A stretch of DNA of 64,000 nucleotides from VAXT01 sp963698015. GTDB taxonomy: Bacteria; Actinomycetota; Thermoleophilia; Gaiellales; Gaiellaceae. The translations under genes and the position numbers were made by a program. Numbering within the stretch: position 1 is the first letter of the stretch; every line of letters begins with the position of its first letter. The notes below the pieces were generated by a model. It made no database searches. It was not told the origin of the DNA and saw only the letters and a list, made by a program, of their open reading frames with translations. This document shows, one piece after another, positions 51,331 through 60,404 of this stretch. Location of the stretch: positions 372,001 through 436,000 of the forward strand of contig OY969109.1 of the NCBI GenBank assembly GCA_963698015.1, given 5' to 3'.

Positions 51331-52146
51331 CTAGCCCATCGCCGGCGACATCATGCCGCCGGGAATCGTGAGCCCCGGGATCGCCTCGGGCGCGACGAGA
51401 AGCAGCAACCCGAGGGCGAGCAGGAGCGCCGCGGTCGTGTACGTCGCCATGCGGCGCCATGGAAAGACCTTCTCGACCGCGATCAGGCCGGCGACGAAAG
51501 CCATCCACACCAGGCTCATGATCCCGAGCGCGAACAGCGACGCCATCAGCGCCCAGCAGCAGCCGACGCACCAGGCGCCGTTCTTCATCCCCATCTGCAC
51601 CGCGCCGGACCGACCGTCGCGCCAGGAGCCGAGCAGGAAGCCGAGCGGGCTGCGGCACTTGCCGAGACACACATCCTTGAGCGGCGTCAGCTCGTAAACC
51701 GCCGCAACCAGGAGCGTCGCCCCCGCGATCCAGCGTCCCGCTCGATCCCAGGAGAGCGGGTCGCCCGCGATCCGGCCTCCCGCGACCGCGAGCAGGAACG
51801 CGAACACACCTGCGGCGGTCCACGTCGCGAGATAGCCGGCCGTGAACAGGAGCGGCGACAGGAGTGACCGCTGCCGCGTCATCCGGGAGTAGAGCGCGAC
51901 CGTCGGCGAGACCGACGGGAACATCATCGCCGCCATCATCACGACCCAGACGCCGACGAACCAGCCGAGCGCGCCGAGGGCGGTCCAGGGCCCGTCGTCC
52001 ATGCCCTGCATCCGGCCGGCCGTCCACCACCAGCCGACCGCGGCCAGCGCGAAGAGCAGCGCCACGAGCCCGATCCGCACGCGCACGGCCGCGAAGGCGG
52101 GCGCGAGGCTCTCGCCGGGCAGGCGTTCCTGCGCCGCGACGGTCAC
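51331..52146 (-). CDS. DUF2182 multi-helix membrane protein
   Basis: 271 aa with seven or so membrane helices. Family motifs: WVVMMAAMMFPSVSPTVALY, ELTPLKDVCLGKCRSPLGFL, MGMKNGAWCVGCCWALM, and VEKVFPWRR. The conserved cysteines and Met-rich stretches have led to its description as a predicted metal-binding membrane protein; the metal is not established. GTG start at 52146, four bases after the stop of the DUF1326 gene, with which it regularly pairs. Confidence 0.85.
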   Translation of the reverse strand: MTVAAQERLPGESLAPAFAAVRVRIGLVALLFALAAVGWWWTAGRMQGMDDGPWTALGALGWFVGVWVVMMAAMMFPSVSPTVALYSRMTRQRSLLSPLLFTAGYLATWTAAGVFAFLLAVAGGRIAGDPLSWDRAGRWIAGATLLVAAVYELTPLKDVCLGKCRSPLGFLLGSWRDGRSGAVQMGMKNGAWCVGCCWALMASLFALGIMSLVWMAFVAGLIAVEKVFPWRRMATYTTAALLLALGLLLLVAPEAIPGLTIPGGMMSPAMG

Positions 52147-52150
52147 GTGA

Positions 52151-52753
52151 TCAGGCGGCCCAGGAGAACTCGGACGTCGAGAGCCCGGTCTTGCCCTCGT
52201 ACTCGATCCCGAAGGCGTTGATCCGGGAGCGGGTCGCCTCGGCCATCGTCAGATCGGACCCGGCGGGGTGGAACATGCCGTTGAAGCGGACCGGCTCGCC
52301 CGTCTCGATGCCGAAGGGCACGATGTCCTCGATCTCGAAGTCGATCGCCTCCCCGACGCGAACGCTGTGCCGCAGGCCGTCGTGCTCGACGTCGATCGGG
52401 GCTCGCTCGACACCGAGTATCTCGCCCACGAGCGGAATGAGGCCGGCCATCGGACCGCCGAGCTGTCCGCTGAAGACGTCGACGAGCTTGGCCATCTGCT
52501 CGTCCGTCGCACGTTCGTCGACGAAGAGCCCGAGGCGCCAGTTCCCGTCGGTCATCACCTTGGGCGTGTCCGCGATCGCGGCCACTTTGAGGCCACCGAC
52601 GTCCGTGCCGTCGACGTCACCTTCGCGGATGTCGAAGACGAGCGTCACACGGCAGTAGTCGTACGTCGCGCCGTGGTCGAACGACGTGTTGCAGGGGCAC
52701 ATGAGATCGCACGAGCACGTTTCGACGTAGGCGCCCTTGATGCTCCAGGACAT
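52151..52753 (-). CDS. DUF1326 protein
   Basis: 200 aa. Starts MSWSIKGAYVETCSCDLMCP, with the conserved CxCxxxCPC cluster (residues 13-20) that defines DUF1326. The rest is a beta-rich domain (VTLVFDIREGDVDGTDVGGL, NWRLGLFVDERATDEQ) of unknown function. Cotranscribed with the DUF2182 gene. The shared cysteine clusters suggest that the pair handles a soft metal or a redox step; inference only. Confidence 0.87.
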   Translation of the reverse strand: MSWSIKGAYVETCSCDLMCPCNTSFDHGATYDYCRVTLVFDIREGDVDGTDVGGLKVAAIADTPKVMTDGNWRLGLFVDERATDEQMAKLVDVFSGQLGGPMAGLIPLVGEILGVERAPIDVEHDGLRHSVRVGEAIDFEIEDIVPFGIETGEPVRFNGMFHPAGSDLTMAEATRSRINAFGIEYEGKTGLSTSEFSWAA

Positions 52754-52828
52754 CGATCGACTCCCTCCGCTGGACGAAAGATGGATTGTCTGCCCGGGGG
52801 CGCTCCTGCGTCAACAGGGATCTGACAT

Positions 52829-53614
52829 TCAATCGAGCGGGACGAGCTCGTCGCCGACCTCGATCGTGCCGCCGACCAGGATGTCCGCGCGCAAGCCGCC
52901 GCGGTGGACGAGCGGTCGGAGGAGCCCGGCTCCCGAGACCCTTTCCAGGTGGGCGCAAGGCTCGGCCAGGCGCCGCCCGATGCACTCGACTTCGCCGATC
53001 CGGAAACGCCGGCCGACCAGCGGGTTGAGCGAGACGCCACGCGTGACAACGTTTCGCCGCGCGCGCTCCCACGAGACGTTCAACTCGTCCAGCGTTTCCG
53101 CTTCGACGAGCGTCAGCTCGTAGCCACGCCCCGGCCCGCTGAACGTTCCGCGGCCGGCGGCATAGCGATCGCCGTCCAGTCCCCGGCCCGCGATTGCGAC
53201 GACCGACTCGACGGCGACGAGCGGCGCCTCGGCCTCCGGCGCGACGAGCAGTCCGGCGACGGAGCCGGGACGGATCGCGCCGGGCCGTTCGTCTCCACGT
53301 CGCAGATCGAGCGGCGCGACCAGCCACCCCGCTTCGATCGTTCCGCCGTCGGACATGGCGCCGGCCGGATCGAACAGCGCGCCGGACGGGGCGCCGAACA
53401 TGAGCACGGCATGATCACCTTCGGTCGTTCGCACACGTGCGAGCCAGTGACCGGGCCACTCGAACGCGGCCGGCTCCGCGATGGGAACGAGCCCGAGATT
53501 CCGCTCGGCCAGCCACTGCTTGAAGAAAAGAAGCGCCTCGGTGTCCGGAACCGGCGGCTCCTCGCCCAGAACCTCGCCGAGGCAGGCACGAAGCTCGGAC
53601 TCGAACGCGGACAT
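52829..53614 (-). CDS. MOSC domain protein
   Basis: 261 aa. Residues about 110-260 form a MOSC domain: GRGLDGDRYAAGRGTFS, TLVEAETLDELN, ARRNVVTRGVSLNPLVGRRF and EPCAHLERV with the conserved cysteine that in other members carries the molybdenum cofactor sulfur. The first 100 residues are an unrelated alpha-beta segment (EALLFFKQWLAERNLGLVPI). May transfer sulfur or act on a reduced nitrogen substrate; not resolved. Convergent with nothing close; divergent from a VOC gene. Confidence 0.85.
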   Translation of the reverse strand: MSAFESELRACLGEVLGEEPPVPDTEALLFFKQWLAERNLGLVPIAEPAAFEWPGHWLARVRTTEGDHAVLMFGAPSGALFDPAGAMSDGGTIEAGWLVAPLDLRRGDERPGAIRPGSVAGLLVAPEAEAPLVAVESVVAIAGRGLDGDRYAAGRGTFSGPGRGYELTLVEAETLDELNVSWERARRNVVTRGVSLNPLVGRRFRIGEVECIGRRLAEPCAHLERVSGAGLLRPLVHRGGLRADILVGGTIEVGDELVPLD

Positions 53615-53670
53615 CCTCCGATCCTAGGCGAGAGCAGGCCGCGCCCGGGCTTGGCAGAATCGGTGCCGGC

Positions 53671-54072
53671 ATGACGGCAGAAGCCAGAGGCCCCGTCATC
53701 TCCCTCATGCTCGCGGTACCCGACGCCGCGGCAGCGGCCGCCTGGTACGAGCGGGCGCTCGGCGCAACCGAGCTGTGGAATCTCGGGAGCGTGATCGGCC
53801 TCGAGGTCGACGGCGCGCCCCTGTTCCTCGCCGAGCCGGAGGGCAACGGCTGGGACAGCCCGTCCGAGATCGGGACGACGACGGTCCGGGTCGAGGTGTT
53901 CGTCGACGATCCGGACGCGTTCGTGGCGCGGGCGGTCGAGGCGGGCGCCGAAGCCGGCCGCGATCCCGTCCGGGACCACGAGATGCCCTGGGGAACACAC
54001 CGCCAGGGAGGCTTCTTCGACCCGTTCGGGCACCTGTGGCTCGTCGGCGACAGGTCACCGCTGAGGCCGTAG
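53671..54072 (+). CDS. VOC superfamily (glyoxalase-like) protein
   Basis: 133 aa. Two beta-alpha-beta-beta-beta modules: ISLMLAVPDAAAAAAWYERA, GLEVDGAPLFLAEPEG; then VRVEVFVDDPDAFVARAVEA, and GGFFDPFGHLWLVGDR with the C-terminal His/Glu region. Could be a ligand-binding protein, isomerase or resistance protein. ATG at 53671. Confidence 0.82.
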   Translation: MTAEARGPVISLMLAVPDAAAAAAWYERALGATELWNLGSVIGLEVDGAPLFLAEPEGNGWDSPSEIGTTTVRVEVFVDDPDAFVARAVEAGAEAGRDPVRDHEMPWGTHRQGGFFDPFGHLWLVGDRSPLRP

Positions 54073-54121
54073 GCGTCCCGGCCGGCTCGACTCGCGGACG
54101 TGTGCTGCCGATAGGCGGGGA

Positions 54122-54634
54122 ATGGACTCCCGCAGCTCGACGGAGCGGGTCGGAAGCGCGGCCCGCACGTCCGTGATCGGCACCGTGGTCGGCGCCTTCG
54201 CGTTCTTCGACGGCGTCTTCCTGGGCGCGCCGATCGCGCTGCTCGCCGCCTCGTTCCGGCCCGCGCTCGTCTACGCCGTCGCGACCGTCGTCGTCATCCT
54301 CCTCGTGATCGCGTGCTGCAGCTGGGTCGACCGGCGCTGGGACGACTGGTTCTCGGGACACGGCAAGCGGATCGAGACGAGGCTCGAGGCGATGCGGGCC
54401 AGCCGCCTGATGAGCCACCCGGTGGCGTGGATCCAGAACGGCTCGGACCGCTGGTACGCCTTCGCGGCGGCCGTGGCGAACCCGATCCTGATCGCCGCAC
54501 TCGCCAGGTTCATCGGCGGCACGCCGATCGGCAGACGGCGAATCCTGCTCGGGGCCGTCGCCTACGCGCTCCCGTACGTCGCGATGTGGACGATCGTCGG
54601 CGTCGCCCTGGGCGGCACGCTCCGCGCCGCCTAG
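54122..54634 (+). CDS. Hypothetical membrane protein
   Basis: 170 aa with about four membrane segments: SVIGTVVGAFAFFDGVFLGA, ALVYAVATVVVILLVIACCS, an interior WYAFAAAVANPILIAALARF and ILLGAVAYALPYVAMWTIVG. The short cytoplasmic loop WVDRRWDDWFSGHGKRIETR is charged. Not recognised as a named family; stands alone between a VOC gene and DUF202 gene. Confidence 0.7.
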   Translation: MDSRSSTERVGSAARTSVIGTVVGAFAFFDGVFLGAPIALLAASFRPALVYAVATVVVILLVIACCSWVDRRWDDWFSGHGKRIETRLEAMRASRLMSHPVAWIQNGSDRWYAFAAAVANPILIAALARFIGGTPIGRRRILLGAVAYALPYVAMWTIVGVALGGTLRAA

Positions 54635-54647
54635 CGGCTCCGCGCCC

Positions 54648-55001
54648 TCACGTGTTCAGCACGACGAGGAGGACTGTGGCGATACCCAGCAGGCAGCCGA
54701 CTGCGGCCAGAAGGAATGCGGCGCGATCCGCCAGGCCCGAGTAGTCCCCACGGTCGAGAGCCGTCTCCACCTCCCTGTGCCTGAGGTAGCCGTAGCCCAT
54801 GAAGACGATGCCGACGACCGCAAAGGCGATTCCGACGAGCTCGAACGGCCAGTTCGGCCCGCGTGACAGCTCCGGCAGGAGCCGGCCTGCGCCGAAGCTG
54901 ACCGCGAGCGCGGTGAGGCCGGTCCGCCACCACGCGAGATAGGTCCGCTCGTTCGCGAGCCGTGTCCGCCGCGTCGCGTCGCGCACGTTGCCCGCCTCCA
55001 T
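54648..55001 (-). CDS. DUF202 (YidH-like) membrane protein
   Basis: 117 aa. The signature RTRLANERTYLAWWRTGLTA occupies residues about 11-30, followed by three membrane helices (LVGIAFAVVGIVFMGYGYL, AFLLAAVGCLLGIATVLLVV). Function of the family unknown. Start ATG at 55001. Same strand as the next gene upstream with a 40-bp gap. Confidence 0.87.
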   Translation of the reverse strand: MEAGNVRDATRRTRLANERTYLAWWRTGLTALAVSFGAGRLLPELSRGPNWPFELVGIAFAVVGIVFMGYGYLRHREVETALDRGDYSGLADRAAFLLAAVGCLLGIATVLLVVLNT

Positions 55002-55041
55002 GACAGTCCCGTTCGCCCAGGAGGTGAGGATCTCCTTCGAC

Positions 55042-55701
55042 TCAGAGGAGCCCCTCGAGCCCGCGGGCTGCGAGGTACCCGCCGAGCACGAGGACGATCG
55101 TCGTGATCACGGCCCGGTTGTGGGCGGTCACCCAGGCGCGCAGCCGACCGAGGAACGCAGCCGAGCGGCTGGGCGCGAACGTGCCCAGCGCCGCGACTCC
55201 GGCGACCGAGGACGAGCCGAGCACCACGAAGAGCACCACGAGCGCGGCCGTCTCGCCCGAGCTCGTGTCCGCGCGCAGGATCTCGCCGGCGGCTGCGATC
55301 ACGAGCGGGTAGGTCGCCGAGTAGATCCCGAGCAGGAACGCGGCCGGATACGAGATGTTCTCAATCGCGCGCAGCCAGCGCGGGGTCTCGCCGGCCGGCT
55401 CGGCGCCGCGCGGCCCCAGGAGTCGCCGCACGCCGTAGCCGACGAGGACGAGCCCGATCGCGAGCTCCACCCAGGACACGGCGGTGTTCGCGCTGTCCGA
55501 GCCCGACTCGAACACCGCGCCGAAGCCGGCGAGCAGCGCGACGAGCACGACGCTGATCGCACCCGTCCACGCGAGGACGTAGGTCCAGACGATGCCGTGA
55601 CCCCGCCGGGCATCGAGGAGCAGGATCGCGATCATGATCCCCCACGGGTTCGCGGCGCAGCCGATTCCGAGCACGACGACGCTGGCGAGCGCGGAGCTCA
55701 C
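55042..55701 (-). CDS. GAP/Sap family membrane protein
   Basis: 219 aa with six membrane helices arranged as two repeats of three, like LysE-type exporters. Landmarks: GIGCAANPWGIMIAILLLDA (N-terminal helix with NPxG), AIGLVLVGYGVRRLLGP, PAAFLLGIYSATYPLVIAAA, and RLRAWVTAHNRAVITTIVLV. The last motif (W-HN) is typical of the GAP family reported in actinobacterial peptidolipid export. Cargo not known here. Confidence 0.75.
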   Translation of the reverse strand: MSSALASVVVLGIGCAANPWGIMIAILLLDARRGHGIVWTYVLAWTGAISVVLVALLAGFGAVFESGSDSANTAVSWVELAIGLVLVGYGVRRLLGPRGAEPAGETPRWLRAIENISYPAAFLLGIYSATYPLVIAAAGEILRADTSSGETAALVVLFVVLGSSSVAGVAALGTFAPSRSAAFLGRLRAWVTAHNRAVITTIVLVLGGYLAARGLEGLL

Positions 55702-55779
55702 GGGCGGGCTCGGTGCGCCATCGGTGCGAGCCTACTGAACCGGCAACCCGTTCCGGCGCGGGGCCTATCCTGTTGGATC

Positions 55780-57545
55780 GTGCCTCGCGGCGGTCGGCCG
55801 ATTCGCGTCCTCGTGCTCACGGCGCCTGTCGGCGAGGGCCACCTCGCGGCTGCGCGCGTCCTCGCCGAGGACCTGGTGCGGCGGAACCCGAGCGCGGAGG
55901 TGACGGTCCGGGACGTGCTGGCCGAGTTCCCGGCGCCGCTGCGCTGGTTCCTGAGCGACGCCTACCGCTGGCAGCTGAACGCCGCCCCCTGGCTCTTCGG
56001 GCTGCTCTTCGGGAGCCTGCGCCGCAGCCGGCTGCTGCGGCGGCTCGCGCGGGCGGCGCTCTCGCTGGCCGGCTCGCGCTCCGTGCTGCGGCTCGTGCGC
56101 CGAGGCTCTCCCGACGTCGTCGTCTCGACGTGGCCGCCCGCGACGCTGATCCTCGGCTCTCTGCGCCTGCGCGGCAAGGTGCTCGTTCCCGCCTGCGCGA
56201 CGATCACCGACTTCGCGGGCCTCGAGCTCTGGGCCGACAAGGGCGTCGACCTGCACCTTGTGATGCACGAGAGCCTCGTGCCGGACGTCGAGCGGGTTGC
56301 GGGGCTCGGCAGCGCTCATCCCGTGTCGCCGCTCGTGGCTCCCGAGTTCCACGCGCCGCGGGCGTCCGTCGAGGCCCGGTGCGCGCTCGGCCTGCCGAGT
56401 GAGGGGACGGTCATCGTCGTCTCCGGCGGCGGCTGGGGCGTGGGCGACCTCGCGGGAGCCGTGACGACGGCGCTCGATCTCGACGCGACCGTGGTCTGTC
56501 TCGCCGGACGCGACCCGGCGACTCGCGTGCGGCTCGAGACCGCGTTCGCCGGGGAACCGCGTGTGCTGGTACTCGGCTTCACGGACTCGATGAGCGATCT
56601 GCTTGCCGCCGCGGACGTGCTCGTCCACTCCACGGGCGGCGTCACCTGCCTCGAGGCTCTCGCCCGCGACTGTCCAGTGGTCGCCTACGGCGCGCCTCCG
56701 GGTCACGCACCGCTGCTCGCGCGGGAGATGGCCTCGCTCGGGCTCGTCGTGCACGCGCGCTCCGTGACCGAGCTGAGAGCCGCGCTGCTCGCGGCCGGAG
56801 GCACGTCGAAGGTCACGCTCTCGCGGGGCGTCGACGCCGCGAGCCTCGTCCTCGCCGCGATGCCGCGAGTGGCGGTTCACACGCGGGCCCGGTTCGCGCG
56901 GACGATGGCCTCGACGGCGGCGGCAACAGCCCTCCTGTTCGCGCTCCTCGCGAGCGACGCGACGTATCCCGTCGTCGCCGAGGCGCTCGCACTGCCCGAC
57001 AGCACGACGATCGTCCCCGCGAACGACAGCGTCGCGCTCGTCGTTGCAGGGCAAGCGGCGCGAGCTCATGGTCCTCGCTACGGTCGCGCGCAGGAACGAC
57101 CTGCACGCTTCGGTGGCTGCGTCGGAGCCGCTCTCGGCGCAGGACGTGGCCACACTGCGGACGGACGGCCTCGACCCGATGCCCGAGCTCTCCTCCCGCG
57201 GCGGTGCGCTCCTGGTTCCATGCGCACGGACAGCTCGAGAGCCAACGCGCCCAGTACCGGCTGAGCGGCTCGTTCCCCTACCTCGCGCCGCGAGAGGGGT
57301 TCACGATCACGGACTACCTGCTGGCGCGGCACCTCGGAGGCGTGCCGATCCAGGCCGGGTACAGCCTGACTCCCCACGACTTCGCTCCGGCCGCGGTGCA
57401 CTCGGGTGAGGTGGTCCTGGCCACGCTGGACGACGAGCCCGGTGACGACACCGGTCATCTGCTGGCGGCGGTCCGCCTGCTCGAGCGCTCGGGGCTCGGC
57501 GTCTCCTCGGTCCAGCGGCTCCTGGGGCGGGGACGCTCCACGTGA
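55780..57545 (+). CDS. MGDG synthase/MurG-like glycosyltransferase with C-terminal extension, two frameshifts
   Basis: GT-B glycosyltransferase. N-terminal domain LVLTAPVGEGHLAAARVLAE to TDFAGLELWADKGVDLHLVM; C-terminal sugar-nucleotide domain VIVVSGGGWGVGDLAGAVTT, VLGFTDSMSDLLAAADVLVH, STGGVTCLEALARDCPVVAY. After residue 370 a hydrophobic segment (TAAATALLFALLASDATYPV) leads to a tail that I cannot name. The tail needs two frame corrections: one extra G at about 57047 (GCAGGGCAAG) and one extra C at about 57197 (CCTCCCGCG). It then ends at the TGA overlapping the deacetylase GTG. Likely glycosylates a lipid in the membrane. Confidence 0.75.
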
Positions 57546-58237
57546 GGGCGCTGCGGCCGCTCGCGGTCGCGGCCGGCGGAACACTCGCCGCACACTGGTC
57601 TCCCGCAGTCCTCGCCGTGCTTCCGGGTGCCGCGGCCGTGTTCGGGATTCCGACCACCGTCGCCGGCAACGGAGTGCTGCTGACCTTCGACGACGGTCCG
57701 CATCCGGCCGGGACGCCGGCTGTCCTTGCGGAGCTCGACCGCGTGGGCGCTTCGGCGGTCTTCTTCGTCTGCGGGGAGCAGGTCGAGCGCCACCCGGAGC
57801 TCGTGCGTGAGATCGCCGCCGCCGGCCACGAGCTCGGCCTGCACGGCTACAGGCATCAGACGCGGCGCCAGTGGAGCCGCGCACTGCTCGCCGACGACAC
57901 GCGCCGCGCCCAGGACGCCGTGACCGCTGCAAGCGGCGTCGAGCCGCGCCTCTACCGCCCCCCGCACGGAGTCTTCAGCCTCGCCGGGCTCCGGCTCATC
58001 CGCGAGCTCGGCCTCCAACCGCTCCTGTGGTCGAAGTGGGGCCGCGACTGGGAGCGCGGAGCCACACCCGAAACGATCACAGCCGGCGCCACTGCGGGCC
58101 TCGATGGCGGCGACGTGGTGCTGCTCCACGACGCCGATCACTACTCGGCCCCCGGGAGCTGGCGGGCGACCGCCGCCGCTGTCGGGCCGATCGCCGACCG
58201 GATCGCGGCTGCTGGTCTCCAGACAGCCTCCGTATGA
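57542..58237 (+). CDS. Polysaccharide deacetylase (CE4)
   Basis: 231 aa. Catalytic motifs of carbohydrate esterase family 4: LTFDDGPHPAGT (Asp base and metal Asp), HELGLHGYRHQ (metal His pair), YRPPHGVFS, and VVLLHDADHY. A hydrophobic N-terminus (AVLAVLPGAAAVFG) may anchor it. GTG start overlaps the glycosyltransferase stop (GTGA), so a sugar is probably transferred and then de-N-acetylated on the same envelope glycan or glycolipid. Confidence 0.9.
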   Translation: MRALRPLAVAAGGTLAAHWSPAVLAVLPGAAAVFGIPTTVAGNGVLLTFDDGPHPAGTPAVLAELDRVGASAVFFVCGEQVERHPELVREIAAAGHELGLHGYRHQTRRQWSRALLADDTRRAQDAVTAASGVEPRLYRPPHGVFSLAGLRLIRELGLQPLLWSKWGRDWERGATPETITAGATAGLDGGDVVLLHDADHYSAPGSWRATAAAVGPIADRIAAAGLQTASV

Positions 58238-58262
58238 TCGAACGACCGAAGGGAGGTCGGGC

Positions 58263-58418
58263 ATGGAAACCATGATCGGAATCGCCGCGCTGCTCGTCGG
58301 TCTGGGCGTGGCCTGGCTCTGCTTCGCCGTGGGCGTCTACTTCTTCACGCGCACGGGCCGCGAAGGCCTGCGGATCCAGCGGATGGAGGAAGAGCGCCGG
58401 CACCACACAGAGGCTTGA
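58263..58418 (+). CDS. Small single-pass membrane protein
   Basis: 51 aa. METMIGIAALLVGLGVAWLC continues into one transmembrane helix (residues about 4-28), then a basic/acidic tail (REGLRIQRMEEERRHHTEA). ATG at 58263 is preceded by GGGAGGTCGGGC. Starts 25 bp after the deacetylase stop, so it is likely part of the same transcript. No family recognised. Confidence 0.65.
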   Translation: METMIGIAALLVGLGVAWLCFAVGVYFFTRTGREGLRIQRMEEERRHHTEA

Positions 58419-58425
58419 TTGGAAC

Positions 58426-58809
58426 TCAAGATCCGATGTGCCCGGCAGTGCCGCGTTCGTGAAAGACGCCCAGGACGTTTCTGGCCGGATCACGAAATGT
58501 TGCGAACGCCTCGCCTTCGCCCTGCGGAGTTAGAGGGGTGACTATCTCGCCGCCAGCCTCAACGATCTTCTCGAGCGCTCGCTGGACGTCGTCGACGTTG
58601 ATGTAGATCAGTAGGCCGGGCTGCAACGTCGGTTGACGGTCGGTGAGCCATACGCCGCTCACCTCGCCAGCCGCGTCGTCGAAGGCGATCTGGCCGGCAT
58701 CGCGCCGCCTGATGTTCCAGCCGAAGACGGTCTCGTAGAAGTCGGCGGAGCGGTCAACGTCTACGGCGGGGATTTGAAGGTACGAGATCTTCCCGGGTGT
58801 CGGAGGCAT
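58426..58809 (-). CDS. VOC superfamily (glyoxalase-like) protein
   Basis: 127 aa. ISYLQIPAVDVDRSADFYET, VFGWNIRRR, then LLIYINVDDVQRALEKIVEA, GGEIVTPLTPQGEGEAFATF and RDPARNVLGVFHE are the standard VOC strands, in the CFP32/YdfG-like group that lacks a full metal triad. ATG at 58809. Convergent with the small membrane protein gene. Confidence 0.87.
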   Translation of the reverse strand: MPPTPGKISYLQIPAVDVDRSADFYETVFGWNIRRRDAGQIAFDDAAGEVSGVWLTDRQPTLQPGLLIYINVDDVQRALEKIVEAGGEIVTPLTPQGEGEAFATFRDPARNVLGVFHERGTAGHIGS

Positions 58810-58923
58810 GGGTGCTCCTCGTTCGTTTCGGTCATTTTCTCGTGCGAGACGACTGCCGCGCTAGCGCTCATCGACGAGCCTCGAAACGCACTACCACGAC
58901 GGCCGCCAATTCACATCGAGCCT

Positions 58924-59679
58924 CTAGTACTCGTCGCGGCGCCGGAACCAGAGGCCCTCCTCGTTGCGGCCCTTCGGCGCACGGTCGAGCCACTGGTACA
59001 TGCTCCACAGGCCGTCGATGCCGCGCGCGTAGGCCGAGTAGGTGTGGTAGACGACTCCGTCCTCGAGAGCGAATGCGCTCACACCGGGCGCTTCGCGGAG
59101 GTACGTCGCCGTGTCGGTCCCGCACCTGGCCGCGTTCTCGGCGGCGCCCCCTTCGGTCGCATCGACGAACGGCCTCATGTCCCGCGTCGCGAAGTTGTAT
59201 TCGACCTCTCCCCCGCGCTGCCGCTCCTCGGTTACCGAGACGTTGAAGTCGTAGTTGAAGTCGTCGTTCTGCGACGACGCCCACGGGAACGTCCAGCCCA
59301 TGCGCTGCTTGTAGGCCCGGATGGCGGCGATCGGAGCGCGCGAGACGGCCATCAGCACGACATCGTGGTTCTCGAGATGGACGTGCGAGCCGTTGAACCC
59401 GTCCGCGATCGCCGAGCACGCCGGACAGCCGGCCGTGTACTCGGGCCCGAACATGAAGTGGTACATCAGGAGCTGAGAGCGCCCCCGGAAGAGATCGGCG
59501 AGCCCGGCGGGCCCTTCGTCGGTCTCGAAGCGGTAGTCCTTCTCGATCGGAACCCAGGGCAGCTCTCGGCGCCGGCGAGCAAGCTCGTCGCTCTGCCTGG
59601 TCAGCTCCTTCTCGGCGGCGAGCAACTTGAGCCTCTCGGCGAGCCACTCCTCGCGGGTTCCCGTCTTGTGTTCCGGCAC
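58924..59679 (-). CDS. DUF899 thioredoxin-like protein
   Basis: 251 aa. DUF899 signatures: KELTRQSDELARRRRELPWV, YRFETDEGPAGLADLFRGRS, MYHFMFGPEYTAGCPACSAI with a CPAC redox motif, GWTFPWASSQNDDFNYDFNV, and the C-terminal YQWLDRAPKGRNE. Thioredoxin-like fold with a CxxC pair; biochemical role not established. ATG at 59679 follows GGAGGGGAGAGC. Confidence 0.9.
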   Translation of the reverse strand: MPEHKTGTREEWLAERLKLLAAEKELTRQSDELARRRRELPWVPIEKDYRFETDEGPAGLADLFRGRSQLLMYHFMFGPEYTAGCPACSAIADGFNGSHVHLENHDVVLMAVSRAPIAAIRAYKQRMGWTFPWASSQNDDFNYDFNVSVTEERQRGGEVEYNFATRDMRPFVDATEGGAAENAARCGTDTATYLREAPGVSAFALEDGVVYHTYSAYARGIDGLWSMYQWLDRAPKGRNEEGLWFRRRDEY

Positions 59680-59758
59680 AGCTCTCCCCTCCTTCGTGGA
59701 CGACCCCTGAACCGTGCCAGTTCGGGAGCAGGTCAGAGAGGGCTGCCGTGAAGCTCGG

Positions 59759-60325
59759 TCAGGCGACCGCGACGCGCCTGCGCAGGCCCTTGAGCTTGAA
59801 CGCGAGGAAGAGCTCGGTGATCCCGCGGGAGAGCGCGATGATCCCGACGTAGGCGACGAGCAGGATCACCTTGTTCCTGAACGAGCCTGCGACCCAGAAA
59901 GCGAGCAGGATCTCGATGATCCCGACGACCAGCTGCAGCCACCAGAGCTCGAACTGGTCCTTCGTCACGAAGGCGACCGTGAGGTCGAAGATCCCCTTGA
60001 TCAGCAGGAAGATCCCGATCAGCCCCGCCAACGTGGAGAAGGCGTTGTGCGGGTGCACGAACGCCCAGATCGCGGCGAGGACGAACAGGACGCCGAGGAT
60101 GCCGTGCACGAGCTTCCAGCCGGAGGTCGAGACTGTGATCTGGAAGAACTCGTTGAGGCCCGCGAACAGCGCCACGAAGCCGAACAGGAACGAGACCGCG
60201 TACACGGTCGTGTAGTTCCACTGGAAGACGATCAGCGCGAAGACGAGCCACGCGATCCCCGTGAGCAGGAAGAGCCACCAGCGCTCGGCGGCCTCCTCGA
60301 CGACCTCTCGCTCTTCGAACATCAT
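59759..60325 (-). CDS. HdeD family (DUF308) membrane protein
   Basis: 188 aa with six membrane helices in three similar pairs: WWLFLLTGIAWLVFALIVFQ, VSFLFGFVALFAGLNEFFQI, LVHGILGVLFVLAAIWAFVH, GIFLLIKGIFDLTVAFVTKD, VGIIEILLAFWVAGSF, LVAYVGIIALSRGITELFLA. HdeD is linked to acid resistance in enterobacteria; the role here is not known. Confidence 0.87.
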   Translation of the reverse strand: MMFEEREVVEEAAERWWLFLLTGIAWLVFALIVFQWNYTTVYAVSFLFGFVALFAGLNEFFQITVSTSGWKLVHGILGVLFVLAAIWAFVHPHNAFSTLAGLIGIFLLIKGIFDLTVAFVTKDQFELWWLQLVVGIIEILLAFWVAGSFRNKVILLVAYVGIIALSRGITELFLAFKLKGLRRRVAVA

Positions 60326-60404
60326 GCGCGTCGATTCTCCGAGACGAGCGCGATTCCTGCAGCGGGCAGATCAACCCGGCGGGGACATGCGAGCATAGGA
60401 CCAG

